Below the pieces are notes generated by a model, which saw nothing but the letters and a program-made list of their open reading frames with translations, had not been told where the DNA came from and did no database searches. This document shows, one piece after another, positions 43,092 through 52,533 of a stretch of 64,000 nucleotides of DNA. The number at the start of each line of letters is the position of its first letter. The stretch's first letter is position 1. The position numbers were made by a program, and so were the translations under genes. Location of the stretch: contig NZ_QJRL01000017.1 of NCBI RefSeq assembly GCF_003205205.1, forward strand, positions 45,582-109,581, given 5' to 3'. This stretch comes from Pseudomonas sp. LB-090624 (GTDB lineage Bacteria; Pseudomonadota; Gammaproteobacteria; Pseudomonadales; Pseudomonadaceae).

Positions 43092-44087
43092 TCAGGCCGC
43101 TGGAAGGCGTTGCTTGAACGTTCGGCCAACGGCATGCACGCCTGGTTCGTAGCGTTTTTCCTCGATGGCGGCCAGCGCCAGCTCCAGTGCGATGGCGGCG
43201 ATCTGGCCGTGCTGCTGGGCCATGGCATTGACCGGCAGCGGCAGGAAATCGAGCAACTGGTTGTCGCCGAAGGTGCCCAATCGTAGCTGGCGGGAGTCGG
43301 CGGGGCGCGCCTGCAGGGTATCGAACACCCCCTGCAGCAGCACGTACGAGGTGGTCACCAGGGCATCCGGCAAGCCGCCCAGATCGTCGATAAGTTGCTG
43401 CATCAGGCGCTGGCCACATTCACGGCTGAACGCTTCGCCTTGGTAGCGGCGGACTTCGCCGGCATAGCCTTGCAGGGCTTCGTCGAAACCACCGGCACGC
43501 GCCTGGCTGACCGACAGCTCGGGGCGGGCGCCGATCAGGGCGATGCTGCGTGGCGCGGCGCAGAGCAGGCTGGCGGCCAGTTGGCGGCTGGCGTCGCGGT
43601 CATCGCTGATCACCGAGCAGAAGTGTGCAGGGTCCAGGCGGCGGTCGATGGCGATCACCGGCAGGCCCTTGGCCTGTAGCTCGCGATAGCTGTCATCCCC
43701 CGGTGGCAGGCAGCTGGCAACGAACAGTGCATCGCAGCGGCGTGCACGGAACAGTTGCTGCAACTGGCGTTCGCTGTCTGGCTGGTCGTCGCTGCTGGCG
43801 ATCAGCAGCTGGTAGCCACGGGCGCGGGCGCCTTGCTCCAGTTGCTTGGCAATGCGGGCGTAGCTGGGGTTCTCCAGATCCGGGAGAATGAAGCCCAGGG
43901 TGCGGGTATGCCGGCTGCGCAGGCCAGCAGCTTGCGGGTTGGGGGTGAAGCCATGGGCCTCGACCACCGCGCGTACCCGCTCGACAGTGCTGTTGCTGAT
44001 GCGCTGCTGTTCAGCCTTGCCATTGATGACGTAGCTGGCAGTGGTCACGGACACACCGGCCAGACGGGCGATATCGCTGAGTTTCAC
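43092..44087 (-). CDS. fruR: fructose operon repressor Cra/FruR (LacI family)
   Basis: FruR represses the fructose operon and is released by fructose-1-phosphate in P. putida. This 331-residue LacI-type protein has the helix-turn-helix KLSDIARLAGVSVTTASYVINGK at its N-terminus, a hinge, and a periplasmic-binding-like effector domain. It begins with GTG at 44087 after AAGGAA. It is divergent from fruBKA, and the operator lies in the shared 282-base intergenic region. The TatD gene is co-transcribed. Confidence 0.93.
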   Translation of the reverse strand: MKLSDIARLAGVSVTTASYVINGKAEQQRISNSTVERVRAVVEAHGFTPNPQAAGLRSRHTRTLGFILPDLENPSYARIAKQLEQGARARGYQLLIASSDDQPDSERQLQQLFRARRCDALFVASCLPPGDDSYRELQAKGLPVIAIDRRLDPAHFCSVISDDRDASRQLAASLLCAAPRSIALIGARPELSVSQARAGGFDEALQGYAGEVRRYQGEAFSRECGQRLMQQLIDDLGGLPDALVTTSYVLLQGVFDTLQARPADSRQLRLGTFGDNQLLDFLPLPVNAMAQQHGQIAAIALELALAAIEEKRYEPGVHAVGRTFKQRLPAA

Positions 44088-44243
44088 CGAATTTTCCTTG
44101 TTATTACCGGGGCTGGCTGTAAAGCGGACCGGATAGTTTGACCCGGGCCAGCCATTACGCGCAGACGACCATTGTCGCAATTGTCCGACAGGATGGGGCT
44201 TTTTCCTCGGCAGATTATCGAGTAACGTGGCCACTTGGTCAGA

Positions 44244-44255
44244 TTAAACGTTTCA
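44244..44255. promoter_or_regulatory. Cra/FruR operator
   Basis: The sequence TTAAACGTTTCA matches the operator reported for P. putida Cra at the fruB promoter, as I recall it. It lies between divergent fruR and fruB, 115 bases before the fruB start. Confidence 0.85.
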
Positions 44256-44369
44256 GCTGCCTAATTTTCTGCCTCGGCTGCCGTCCGTGCAAGGCTGTTT
44301 ACTGGCCCTTTATGTGAATTTCACAACAATACTCCAGTACCCGACCGGGAACTGCAAAAGGAGAAGGTC

Positions 44370-47222
44370 ATGCTCGAGCTCGCCAAGGAGCAGATAGCCA
44401 TGGGCCAGGTGGCCGCCGACAAAGCCGGGGCACTGCGCCTGCTGGCAGAGCGGCTGGTTGCCGATGGCCTGGTCGCCGACGGTTACCTGCAGGGGCTGCA
44501 GGCCCGCGAAGCGCAAGGCTCAACGTTTCTTGGCCAGGGCATCGCCATCCCGCACGGCACGCCGCAAACCCGTGACCTGGTGTATGCCACTGGCGTGCGC
44601 CTGTTGCAGTTCCCCGAGGGGGTGGACTGGGGTGATGGCCAGATGGTGTACCTGGCCATTGGTATCGCCGCCCGTTCCGACGAACACCTGCGCCTGCTGC
44701 AACTGCTGACCCGCGCCCTGGGCGAGACCGACCTGGCACAAGCGCTGCGCCGGGCCGGTTCTGCCGAAGCGCTGCTCAAGCTGTTGCAGGGGGCGCCCCA
44801 GGCGCTGGCGCTGGATGCACAACTGGTCGGCCTGAACCTGCCAGCCGAAGATTTTGACGAGCTGGCCTGGCGCGGTGCCCGCTTGTTGCAGCGCGCCGAC
44901 TGTGTTGACAGTGGCTTTGCCGCAGTGCTGCAACAGGCCGAGCCCCTGCCCCTGGGCGAGGGCTTGTGGTGGCTGCACAGCGAGCGCCAGGTGCGCCAGC
45001 CGGGCTTGGCCTTCATCACCCCGCAACAGCCGTTGCGTTACCGCGACCAGCCGCTCAACGGCCTGTTCTGCCTGGCCAGCCTCGGCGCTGCGCACCAGGC
45101 CTTGCTCGAGCGCCTGTGCGAAGTGCTGATCGAAGGCCGCGGGCAGACGCTCTACCAGGCCACCAGCAGCCGAGCCGTGCTGGAAGTGCTGGGTGGCGAG
45201 GCGCCGGCCGATTGGCCCAGCGCACGTATCGTGCTGGCTAACCCCCATGGCCTGCATGCCCGCCCGGCCAAGGTGCTGGCGCAATTGGCCAAAGGCTTTG
45301 AAGGTGAGATCCGTGTGCGACTGGTCGACAGTGCGCAGCCGGCGGTGTCGGTCAAAAGCCTGAGCAAGCTGCTGAGCCTTGGCGCCCGCCGCGGCCAGGC
45401 GCTGGAACTGGTGGCCGAGCCAAGTATTGCCGCCGACGCCTTGCCGGTACTGCTGGCCGCCATCGAACAGGGATTGGGCGAGGAGGTGGAGCCGCTGGCG
45501 CAGAGCGTTGCACCCGTTGCCGATCTCGTACCTGAAGTGTTGCAGGCCCCCGTGGCCGGCAGCCACATCCAGGGCGTGGGTGCGGCCCCCGGCATTGCCT
45601 GTGGCCCGGCGCATGTGTGCGTGGAGCGGGCGTTCGACTACCCCCTGCGCGGCGAATCGTGTGCGCAGGAGCGGCAGAAACTGCGCGAAGCCCTGGCTAC
45701 CGTGAACGGCGAACTGCAGGCCTTGGTGCAGCGCAGCGACAAGGCGATTGGCGAGATCTTCGTCACCCACCAGGAAATGCTCGCCGACCCTGCCCTGAGC
45801 GACGATGTCGAGCAGCGCCTGGCCCAGGGCGAAAGTGCTGCCGCGGCATGGATGGCCGTGATTGAAGCAGCGGCCCGTCAGCAGGAATCGCTGCACGATG
45901 CCTTGCTCGCCGAGCGCGCCGCCGACCTGCGCGACATTGGCCGCCGCGTGCTGGCGCAGTTGTGTGGCGTGCAGGCGCAGGTCGAGCCCGAGCAACCCTA
46001 CGTGCTAGTGATGACCGAAGTCGGCCCGTCCGATGTCGCCCGCCTGGACCCCGAACGGGTCGCCGGTATCGTGACCGCCCAGGGCGGTGCCACCGCCCAC
46101 AGTGCCATTGTCGCGCGTGCCCTGGGCATCCCGGCAGTGGTCGGCGCAGGTGCGTCGGTACTGTTGCTGGAAAGCGGCACAGCGCTGCTGCTCGATGGCC
46201 AGCGCGGCCTGGTCAGCGTCGCCCCGCCAGCGGATGAACTGCAACGGGCGCTGGCCGAGCGCGACCTGCGCGAGCAGCGTCTGCAGGCCGCTTGGGCCAG
46301 CCGCTTCGAGCCCGCCGTCACCCGCGATGGGCACGCTGTCGAGGTGTTCGCCAACATCGGCGACAGCAGCGGCATCGCCAAGGTGGTGGAGCAGGGCGCC
46401 GAAGGCGTGGGCCTGCTGCGCACCGAGCTGATTTTCATGGCCCACCCGCAAGCCCCGGACGTGGCCACCCAGGAAGCCGAATACCGCCGTGTCCTCGATG
46501 GCCTGGACGGGCGCCCGTTGGTGGTGCGCACCCTGGACGTCGGCGGTGACAAGCCGCTGCCGTACTGGCCGATCGCGGCCGAAGAAAACCCGTTTCTCGG
46601 CGTGCGTGGCGTACGCCTGACCCTGCAGCGCCCGCAAGTGATGGAAGACCAGTTGCGCGCCTTGTTGCGTGCAGCCGACCAGCGTCCGCTGCGCATCATG
46701 TTCCCGATGGTCGGCCAGGTACACGAGTGGCGCGAGGCGCGGGCCATGGTCGAGCGCCTGCGGGCAGAACACCCTGTGGCCGACCTGCAGCTGGGCATCA
46801 TGGTGGAAGTGCCTTCGGCAGCCCTGCTGGCACCGCAACTGGCGCGCGAAGTGGACTTCTTCAGCATCGGCACCAACGACCTGACCCAATACACCTTGGC
46901 CATCGACCGGGGCCACCCCAGCCTCTCGGCCCAGGCCGACGGCCTGCACCCAGCGGTGCTGAGCCTGATCGACATGACCGTACGCGCCGCCCACGCCCAC
47001 GGTAAATGGGTAGGTGTGTGCGGTGAGCTGGCCGCCGACCCGCAGGCGGTCGCCGTGCTGCTGGGGCTGGACGTGGACGAGCTCAGCGTCGCCGCGCGCA
47101 GTATTGCCGAAGTCAAGGCCCTGGTCCGCCAGGCCGATCACCAGACAGCCCGCGCCCTGGCGCGCGAGGCACTGCAACAGGACAGCGCCGCGGCGGTTCG
47201 CGCGCTGGTGGAGCGTTACTGA
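44370..47222 (+). CDS. fruB: fructose PTS multiphosphoryl transfer protein (EIIA-HPr-EI)
   Basis: FruB passes phosphate from phosphoenolpyruvate to FruA during fructose uptake. The 950-residue fusion contains EIIA-Fru (H62 in AIPHGTP), a central degenerate EIIA-like linker at about 150-280, HPr (H296 in NPHGLHARP) and enzyme I from about 400 (H577 in GGATAHSAI; C884 in VGVCGELA). All four phosphoryl or catalytic residues are intact. An AAGGAGAAGG ribosome binding site precedes the ATG. An ACAACAATA motif upstream could bind Hfq/Crc. It is the first gene of fruBKA. Confidence 0.95.
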   Translation: MLELAKEQIAMGQVAADKAGALRLLAERLVADGLVADGYLQGLQAREAQGSTFLGQGIAIPHGTPQTRDLVYATGVRLLQFPEGVDWGDGQMVYLAIGIAARSDEHLRLLQLLTRALGETDLAQALRRAGSAEALLKLLQGAPQALALDAQLVGLNLPAEDFDELAWRGARLLQRADCVDSGFAAVLQQAEPLPLGEGLWWLHSERQVRQPGLAFITPQQPLRYRDQPLNGLFCLASLGAAHQALLERLCEVLIEGRGQTLYQATSSRAVLEVLGGEAPADWPSARIVLANPHGLHARPAKVLAQLAKGFEGEIRVRLVDSAQPAVSVKSLSKLLSLGARRGQALELVAEPSIAADALPVLLAAIEQGLGEEVEPLAQSVAPVADLVPEVLQAPVAGSHIQGVGAAPGIACGPAHVCVERAFDYPLRGESCAQERQKLREALATVNGELQALVQRSDKAIGEIFVTHQEMLADPALSDDVEQRLAQGESAAAAWMAVIEAAARQQESLHDALLAERAADLRDIGRRVLAQLCGVQAQVEPEQPYVLVMTEVGPSDVARLDPERVAGIVTAQGGATAHSAIVARALGIPAVVGAGASVLLLESGTALLLDGQRGLVSVAPPADELQRALAERDLREQRLQAAWASRFEPAVTRDGHAVEVFANIGDSSGIAKVVEQGAEGVGLLRTELIFMAHPQAPDVATQEAEYRRVLDGLDGRPLVVRTLDVGGDKPLPYWPIAAEENPFLGVRGVRLTLQRPQVMEDQLRALLRAADQRPLRIMFPMVGQVHEWREARAMVERLRAEHPVADLQLGIMVEVPSAALLAPQLAREVDFFSIGTNDLTQYTLAIDRGHPSLSAQADGLHPAVLSLIDMTVRAAHAHGKWVGVCGELAADPQAVAVLLGLDVDELSVAARSIAEVKALVRQADHQTARALAREALQQDSAAAVRALVERY

Positions 47223-48170
47223 ATGGCCAAGATCCTCACCCTCACACTGAACCCGGCGCTGGATATCACCGTTGGCCTGGGCACCCTGCGCCCGGGGCAG
47301 GTCAACCGCAGCCAGGCGCAGCACAGCCATGCTGCCGGCAAGGGGCTGAACGTTGCCCAGGTGCTGGCCGACTTGGGTCACAGCGTGACCGTTGGCGGTT
47401 TTCTCGGGCAAGACAACTTGCAGCCGTTCGAGGCGCTGATCGGCTGGCGGGGTTTTGCCGACTGCTTTGTGCGCGTGCCGGGCGAAACCCGCAGCAACAT
47501 CAAGCTGGTCGAGGCCGATGGCCGCGTCACTGACATCAACGGCCAGGGCCCGGAGGTTGACGAGGCGGCACGCAGTGCCTTGCTGCGCCGCCTGGAACAG
47601 CTTGCCCCGGGCCACGACGCGGTGGTGGTGGCTGGCAGCCTGCCGCGCGGGATCGATACCGACTGGTTCCGCCAGTTGCTCGAGCAACTCAAGGGGCAAG
47701 GCCTCAAGGTGGCCCTGGACAGCAGCGGCGACGCCCTGCGTGTCGGCCTGCAGAGCGCACCCTGGCTGGTCAAGCCCAATACCGAAGAGCTGGGCGAAGT
47801 GCTTGGGGTGCCTGTGGATAACCCGGTGCAACAGCGCGCTGCCGCCGAGCGCCTGCTGGCCAGTGGCGTCGGACACGTGGTGGTGTCGGCGGGCGAGCAG
47901 GGTGTCAGCTGGTTCACTCATGACCTGGCCCTGCATGCCTGCCCGCCCAAGGTGCGGGTCGCCAGTACGGTGGGGGCGGGGGATTCGCTGGTGGCTGGCA
48001 TGGTTCACGGCTTGTTGCTGGGCGAAGCGCCCGCGCAAACCTTGATCCGTGCCACCGCCATCGCAGCCCAGGCCGTAACCCAGGTCGGCTTCGGTATTTG
48101 CGATCGCGAGCAACTGGCACTGCTGGAGGCCGCTGTGCAACTGACAGAACAACAAGAGGGTTGCCGATGA
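47223..48170 (+). CDS. fruK: 1-phosphofructokinase
   Basis: FruK phosphorylates fructose-1-phosphate to fructose-1,6-bisphosphate. This 315-residue PfkB-family kinase begins AKILTLTLNPALDITV and has the anion-hole/catalytic motif TVGAGDSLVAGM near residue 250. Its ATG follows the fruB stop immediately, and its stop overlaps the fruA start (ATGA). The operon order fruBKA is conserved in pseudomonads. Confidence 0.96.
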   Translation: MAKILTLTLNPALDITVGLGTLRPGQVNRSQAQHSHAAGKGLNVAQVLADLGHSVTVGGFLGQDNLQPFEALIGWRGFADCFVRVPGETRSNIKLVEADGRVTDINGQGPEVDEAARSALLRRLEQLAPGHDAVVVAGSLPRGIDTDWFRQLLEQLKGQGLKVALDSSGDALRVGLQSAPWLVKPNTEELGEVLGVPVDNPVQQRAAAERLLASGVGHVVVSAGEQGVSWFTHDLALHACPPKVRVASTVGAGDSLVAGMVHGLLLGEAPAQTLIRATAIAAQAVTQVGFGICDREQLALLEAAVQLTEQQEGCR

Positions 48171-49906
48171 ACATTGCCATTGTCACCGCCTGCCCCAATG
48201 GCCAGGTGTCGAGTGTGCTGAGTGCGCGTTTGCTGTCTGCCGCAGCCCAGCGGCGTGGCTGGAGCACCAGTGTCGAGGTACAGGATGCCGAACACCCCGA
48301 GCGGCAGCTGAGCGCAGCGCAGATCGCCGAGGCCGACTGGGTGCTGGTGGTCAGCACCGGCCCCGTGGACCTGGCCCGCTTTGTGGGCAAGCGCCTGTTC
48401 CAGAGCACGCCGTCGCACGCCCTGGCTGACCGCGAAGGCTTCCTCGATGAAGCCGCGGCCAACGCCCGCTTGCTGGGGGAGGTGCCGGGTAGCCCTGTGG
48501 TTGCTGACCGTTCAGGCGCGCGCATCGTTGCAGTCACTGCTTGCCCGACCGGCGTCGCCCATACGTTCATGGCTGCAGAGGCCCTGCAGCAAGCCGCACA
48601 ACAATTGGGCTATAAGCTCACTGTCGAGACCCAGGGCTCGGTCGGTGCGCGCAACCCATTGTCTGCCGAAGCCATCGCAGAGGCCGACGTGGTGCTGCTG
48701 GCTGCTGACATCGAAGTACCCACTGCGCGCTTTGCCGGCAAACGCATCTACCGCTGCGGCACCGGCATCGCCCTGAAGCAGGCGCGGGCCACCCTGGACA
48801 AGGCCTTGGCGGAAGGCAAAGTGGAAAGCAGCGCTGACGCCGCAGCGGTCACGGCTGCGGCAAAGGGCGAGAAGGCCGGGGTGTACAAGCACCTGCTCAC
48901 CGGCGTGTCGTTCATGCTGCCGATGGTGGTGGCTGGCGGCCTGCTCATCGCCTTGTCGTTCGTGTTCGGTATCGAGGCCTACAAACAGCCGGGCACGTTG
49001 CCGGCGGCGCTGATGCAGATTGGTGGCGAGGCCGCGTTCAAACTGATGGTCCCGCTGCTGGCGGGGTATATCGCCTGGTCCATCGCCGACCGCCCAGGGT
49101 TGGCCCCCGGCATGATCGGCGGCTTGCTGGCGAGCACCTTGGGTGCAGGCTTCATCGGAGGCATCGTCGCCGGGTTTCTCGCCGGTTACAGCGCCAAGGC
49201 CATTGCCCGCTGGGCACGGTTGCCCAGCAGCCTGGAGGCGCTCAAGCCGATCCTGATCATTCCGCTGCTGGCCAGCCTGTTCACCGGCCTGGTGATGATC
49301 TACGTGGTTGGCCAACCGGTAGCGGCAATGCTCGAAGGCCTCACCCACTTCCTCGACAGCATGGGCACCACCAATGCCATCCTGCTGGGGCTGTTACTGG
49401 GCGGAATGATGTGTGTCGACCTTGGCGGGCCTATCAATAAAGCTGCCTATGCCTTCTCGGTGGGGCTGCTGGCTTCATCGAGCTATGCACCGATGGCGGC
49501 GACCATGGCCGCCGGCATGGTGCCGCCGATCGGTTTGGGTATCGCCACTTTCATGGCCCGGCGCAAGTTCGCTCAGAGCGAGCGCGAGGCGGGCAAGGCA
49601 GCACTGGCGTTGGGGTTGTGCTTCATTTCCGAAGGTGCGATCCCATTTGCCGCCAAGGACCCATTGCGGGTCATCCCGGCCAGTGTGGCAGGCGGTGCGT
49701 TGACGGGGGCATTGTCGATGTATTTCGGCTGCAAGCTGATGGCGCCGCATGGCGGGTTGTTCGTGCTGCTGATCCCCAATGCAATCAACCATGCGTTGCT
49801 GTATTTGCTGGCGATCGTGGCGGGCAGCTTGCTGACGGCAGTGGTGTATGCGCTGATCAAGAAAAGCGAGCGGGTGGAATTGGCGGTGGCGCCGGTGAAA
49901 GGGTAA
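48167..49906 (+). CDS. fruA: fructose PTS permease EIIB'BC
   Basis: FruA imports and phosphorylates fructose at C1. The 579-residue protein has two EIIB domains followed by an EIIC membrane domain from about residue 240. The second EIIB carries the phospho-cysteine C126 in TACPTGVAHT. The first also retains a cysteine, C9 in TACPNG, although the surrounding motif is degenerate. The EIIC domain shows about nine membrane segments and ends in a short basic tail. The start ATG at 48167 overlaps fruK. Confidence 0.94.
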   Translation: MNIAIVTACPNGQVSSVLSARLLSAAAQRRGWSTSVEVQDAEHPERQLSAAQIAEADWVLVVSTGPVDLARFVGKRLFQSTPSHALADREGFLDEAAANARLLGEVPGSPVVADRSGARIVAVTACPTGVAHTFMAAEALQQAAQQLGYKLTVETQGSVGARNPLSAEAIAEADVVLLAADIEVPTARFAGKRIYRCGTGIALKQARATLDKALAEGKVESSADAAAVTAAAKGEKAGVYKHLLTGVSFMLPMVVAGGLLIALSFVFGIEAYKQPGTLPAALMQIGGEAAFKLMVPLLAGYIAWSIADRPGLAPGMIGGLLASTLGAGFIGGIVAGFLAGYSAKAIARWARLPSSLEALKPILIIPLLASLFTGLVMIYVVGQPVAAMLEGLTHFLDSMGTTNAILLGLLLGGMMCVDLGGPINKAAYAFSVGLLASSSYAPMAATMAAGMVPPIGLGIATFMARRKFAQSEREAGKAALALGLCFISEGAIPFAAKDPLRVIPASVAGGALTGALSMYFGCKLMAPHGGLFVLLIPNAINHALLYLLAIVAGSLLTAVVYALIKKSERVELAVAPVKG

Positions 49907-49966
49907 AGATTCCCATCGGGGCCAATGGCCTCTTGGCGGGCGTGCCCGTCAAGGGGCCGGAACAGG

Positions 49967-50188
49967 TCAACGCCCATGTTTGTGCCGCAACGGCACCAGC
50001 AGGTCCCCCAGGCCGTTATGGTCGATCTCATGCATCAACGCCAGCAACCCACCTAGCTCGCCGGTCGGGAAGCCTTTGCGCGCGAACCAGGCCAGGTAGT
50101 CCCCGGGCAGGTCGGCAATGGCCCGCCCTTGGTACTTGCCAAAGGGCATGGTCCGGGTCACCAGCAGTTCGAGGGTTTCCGGCTTCAT
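49967..50188 (-). CDS. DUF3820 family protein
   Basis: This 73-residue protein begins MKPETLELL and contains MPFGKYQGRAIADLPGDYLAWFARKGFP, matching DUF3820 (a short putative nuclease-associated or quorum-sensing-linked domain), given here by its key residues. The frame is open to 50248, but the ATG at 50188 is the family start. It converges on fruA. Function is unknown. Confidence 0.78.
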   Translation of the reverse strand: MKPETLELLVTRTMPFGKYQGRAIADLPGDYLAWFARKGFPTGELGGLLALMHEIDHNGLGDLLVPLRHKHGR

Positions 50189-50336
50189 CTGTGCTGCACC
50201 TGGCTGTGGGAAAGCGCCGACCATACTGCAATCTGCACGAAGGCCCAAGCGGCAATCATGCAGAACACCGCTACCACGCTTCCTTCGTATTTTTATAAGG
50301 CATTGATTTAAAAGAAATTTATTGAATTCTCAGGGT

Positions 50337-50352
50337 TGGCACGAACGCTGCT
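50337..50352 (+). promoter_or_regulatory. sigma-54 (RpoN) promoter
   Basis: TGGCACGAACGCTGCT matches the sigma-54 consensus TGGCACG-N4-TTGCW in 15 of 16 defined or allowed positions, with the invariant GG and GC ten bases apart. An AT-rich stretch that could bind IHF lies just upstream. The PA2169-like gene starts 40 bases downstream. Confidence 0.7.
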
Positions 50353-50391
50353 CCAGTAAAGGTGACTATCACCTGCCAAGGAGTTCGTACC

Positions 50392-50868
50392 ATGAGCAAC
50401 CCCAACAAAGACGCGATCGACGTGCTCAACGACCTGATCGAGTACAGCAAGGATGGCGAGAAAGGTTTCAAGGCCTCGGCCGATGATGTGAAGAACCCAG
50501 AGCTGAAAGCGTTCTTCGTTCAGCGTGCTGGCGAATGCGCCAACGCTGCCGGTGAATTGCAGAGCGAAGTGCGTCGCCTGGGCGGCGACCCGGAAACCTC
50601 CACCAGCATCAGCGGCGACCTGCACCGCGGTTGGGTCAACCTGAAGTCGATGGTCACCGGCAAGGATGAAGAAGCGGTGCTCAACGAAGTGGAACGTGGC
50701 GAGGACCATGCCCTCAAGGCCTACAAGGAAGCCCGCGAAAAGTTGGTCAAATTGGGCCGCACTGCCACCGATACTACTTACAGCTTGGTGGAAAAACAGC
50801 TGCAAGGCGTGCAGCGCAACCATGACCAGGTCAAGGCCCTGCGTAACGCCGCCCGCGCACGCTCTTAA
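50392..50868 (+). CDS. PA2169 family four-helix-bundle protein (DUF2383)
   Basis: This 158-residue helical protein begins MSNPNKDAIDVLNDLIEYSKDGEKGF, matching the PA2169/DUF2383 family of ferritin-like four-helix bundles. Family members are linked to stress or stationary phase, but no function is proven. The ATG at 50392 follows CAAGGAG. The sigma-54-type promoter upstream suggests nitrogen- or stress-linked control. It converges on the diguanylate cyclase gene, overlapping its end by 4 bases. Confidence 0.85.
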   Translation: MSNPNKDAIDVLNDLIEYSKDGEKGFKASADDVKNPELKAFFVQRAGECANAAGELQSEVRRLGGDPETSTSISGDLHRGWVNLKSMVTGKDEEAVLNEVERGEDHALKAYKEAREKLVKLGRTATDTTYSLVEKQLQGVQRNHDQVKALRNAARARS

Positions 50869-52355
50869 GTCTCGGGCCCCTCTACCCGGTTACGGCCTTT
50901 GGCCTTGGCCCGGTAGAGGGCTTCGTCCGCAGCACCCAGCACTCGCGTCAAGTCGTGCTGGGAGCCGGACAGGCCGATACCAATGCTCACCGTGACTGAA
51001 TGAGCATCGTCGGCAAAGGGCGCCAGTGCCTCGACACTGGCCCTGATGCGTTCAGCCAGCAGCTGGGCGCCAGCCAGGTCGGTCTCCGGCAGCACCACCA
51101 GGAATTCTTCCCCCCCATAACGTGCAGCCAGATCGGCCGGCCGGCGTATGCACGCCTCGATGGTCTTGGCCACTTCGCGCAAGGCATGGTCGCCACCGGC
51201 ATGACCATGTCGCTGGTTGAATGCCTTGAAATGATCGACATCGACCATCAGCAGTGCCAGCGGCTTGCGGTTGCGTTGGGCGCGGGCCCATTCCTGGCGC
51301 AGCACCTGATCCAGCCGGCGGCGGTTGGCCAGACCCGTCAGGCTGTCGGTGGCGGCCAGCGTAGCCAGGCCCTGTTCGGCGTCGTGGCGGCGGCGTAATT
51401 CGCGACCCAGCAGGAAGGTCAGCCAGAGAATGCCCACGCACAGCACCCCGGTTGCCGCGCTGACCAGAATGGCGGTGCGGCGCCAGGACTGGAACACCTC
51501 ATCAGCCGAGTGCACCACCAGCACGATCAACGGTAGCTGCGCGACCCGGGCGAAGGTATACATGCGCGGCTTGCCGCTGGTAGCCGAACGGGCGGTGAAG
51601 CTGCCGCTCTGCTCACTGAGAATGCGCTTGAAATTCGGCCGTTCGGCGTAGTTGGTGCCGATCAGCGGGTCTTGCAGGTGGGAAGGCTGGCGGGCGAGCA
51701 ACTGGCCGTCGGCATTGAACAGGTTGATGCTGCTGTCGTCGCCAATGTCCAGGCGCTTGAACAGCTCACTGAAATACGACAGGCGCAGCGCACCGGCTGC
51801 CAGCCCGGCGAATTCGCCATGGGGGCCGGAAATGCGCCGGCTGAAACTGATGGACCATTCCAGGCCCCCGAGCTTGGCCTTGAAGGGCGGACCTACCAAC
51901 AGGCCGAGGTTGGCGTTTTGCTGATGCGCCTTGAACACCCCCGTGTCGCCTAAGTTGGCCTGGCGCGGCACGCTGCTGGTGGAATCACCGATCACGTTGC
52001 CTTGCCGGTCCAGCCACAGCACGTCACCACGCTTGGGGTCTATGAAGGCCTCGTTGAACAGCAGGCGCTGGCGCAGCGGGCCCGGGATTTGCGGCAGCTC
52101 CTTGCGCCCGACCGCCCAGATCAGGCCTTGCAACGACTGGTCGTAAAGTTCGACGTTGCGCAGGATATCGCTTTCGATCAGTTGCACGATGTTGTTCGCC
52201 GCCCGCTCAGCCGACAACTCCACGCTGTCGCGCTCGCGGGCCAGCAGGTAGCTGACGATGGCCACGATGGCGAGCACGGCAAGGCAACTGCCCAGGTTGA
52301 GGATCAGCTCCGGGTGCGACCTGTAGAGTGCTAGACGCGGGGATTGGGTGGGCAT
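50865..52355 (-). CDS. membrane diguanylate cyclase with extracytoplasmic sensor
   Basis: This 496-residue protein makes cyclic-di-GMP from GTP. The GGDEF active site is RYGGEEF (near residue 413), and an intact inhibitory I-site RxxD (RPAD) lies five residues before it. The N-terminal part has a membrane segment at about 22-42, a periplasmic Cache-like sensor domain (about 50-280) and a second segment at 285-310. This layout suits sensing of a small external ligand. It is a single gene with a palindrome upstream. Confidence 0.92.
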   Translation of the reverse strand: MPTQSPRLALYRSHPELILNLGSCLAVLAIVAIVSYLLARERDSVELSAERAANNIVQLIESDILRNVELYDQSLQGLIWAVGRKELPQIPGPLRQRLLFNEAFIDPKRGDVLWLDRQGNVIGDSTSSVPRQANLGDTGVFKAHQQNANLGLLVGPPFKAKLGGLEWSISFSRRISGPHGEFAGLAAGALRLSYFSELFKRLDIGDDSSINLFNADGQLLARQPSHLQDPLIGTNYAERPNFKRILSEQSGSFTARSATSGKPRMYTFARVAQLPLIVLVVHSADEVFQSWRRTAILVSAATGVLCVGILWLTFLLGRELRRRHDAEQGLATLAATDSLTGLANRRRLDQVLRQEWARAQRNRKPLALLMVDVDHFKAFNQRHGHAGGDHALREVAKTIEACIRRPADLAARYGGEEFLVVLPETDLAGAQLLAERIRASVEALAPFADDAHSVTVSIGIGLSGSQHDLTRVLGAADEALYRAKAKGRNRVEGPET

Positions 52356-52414
52356 GCTCGCTACTGCAAGGACAGGGCCATTCGCGGCGGCGACATTCTA
52401 GGGAAGCAGAGATT

Positions 52415-52435
52415 GTCGGACAAGATTTGTCCGAC
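52415..52435 (-). promoter_or_regulatory. 9-bp inverted repeat upstream of the diguanylate cyclase gene
   Basis: GTCGGACAA-gat-TTGTCCGAC is a perfect inverted repeat with a 3-base centre, 60-80 bases before the gene start. Its geometry is that of a dimeric repressor or activator site. The regulator is unknown. Confidence 0.45.
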
Positions 52436-52474
52436 GGAATCCCGGATTACTGCAGTTTCGATTAGCCGTGTACA

Positions 52475-52506
52475 CCTGTGGTAGCGAGTGAACCCACTAC
52501 CACAGG
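52475..52506 (-). terminator. hairpin after the porin gene
   Basis: The stem CCTGTGGTAG / CTACCACAGG with a 12-base loop lies just beyond the stop of the OprD-family gene on the minus strand. No T-run follows, so this is a tentative terminator. Confidence 0.5.
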
Positions 52507-52533
52507 GTTATAGGTGATGCTTGCCGCGCAAGA

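Noticed and set aside
44320..44335. Hfq/Crc target before fruB
   Set aside because: The ACAACAATA run is only a partial match to the AANAANAA motif, so it is mentioned in the gene entry and not listed as a site.
46005..48155. A 716-codon frame antisense to fruB and fruK
   Set aside because: Both plus-strand genes have intact catalytic motifs and an operon layout, so the antisense frame is a by-product of codon bias.
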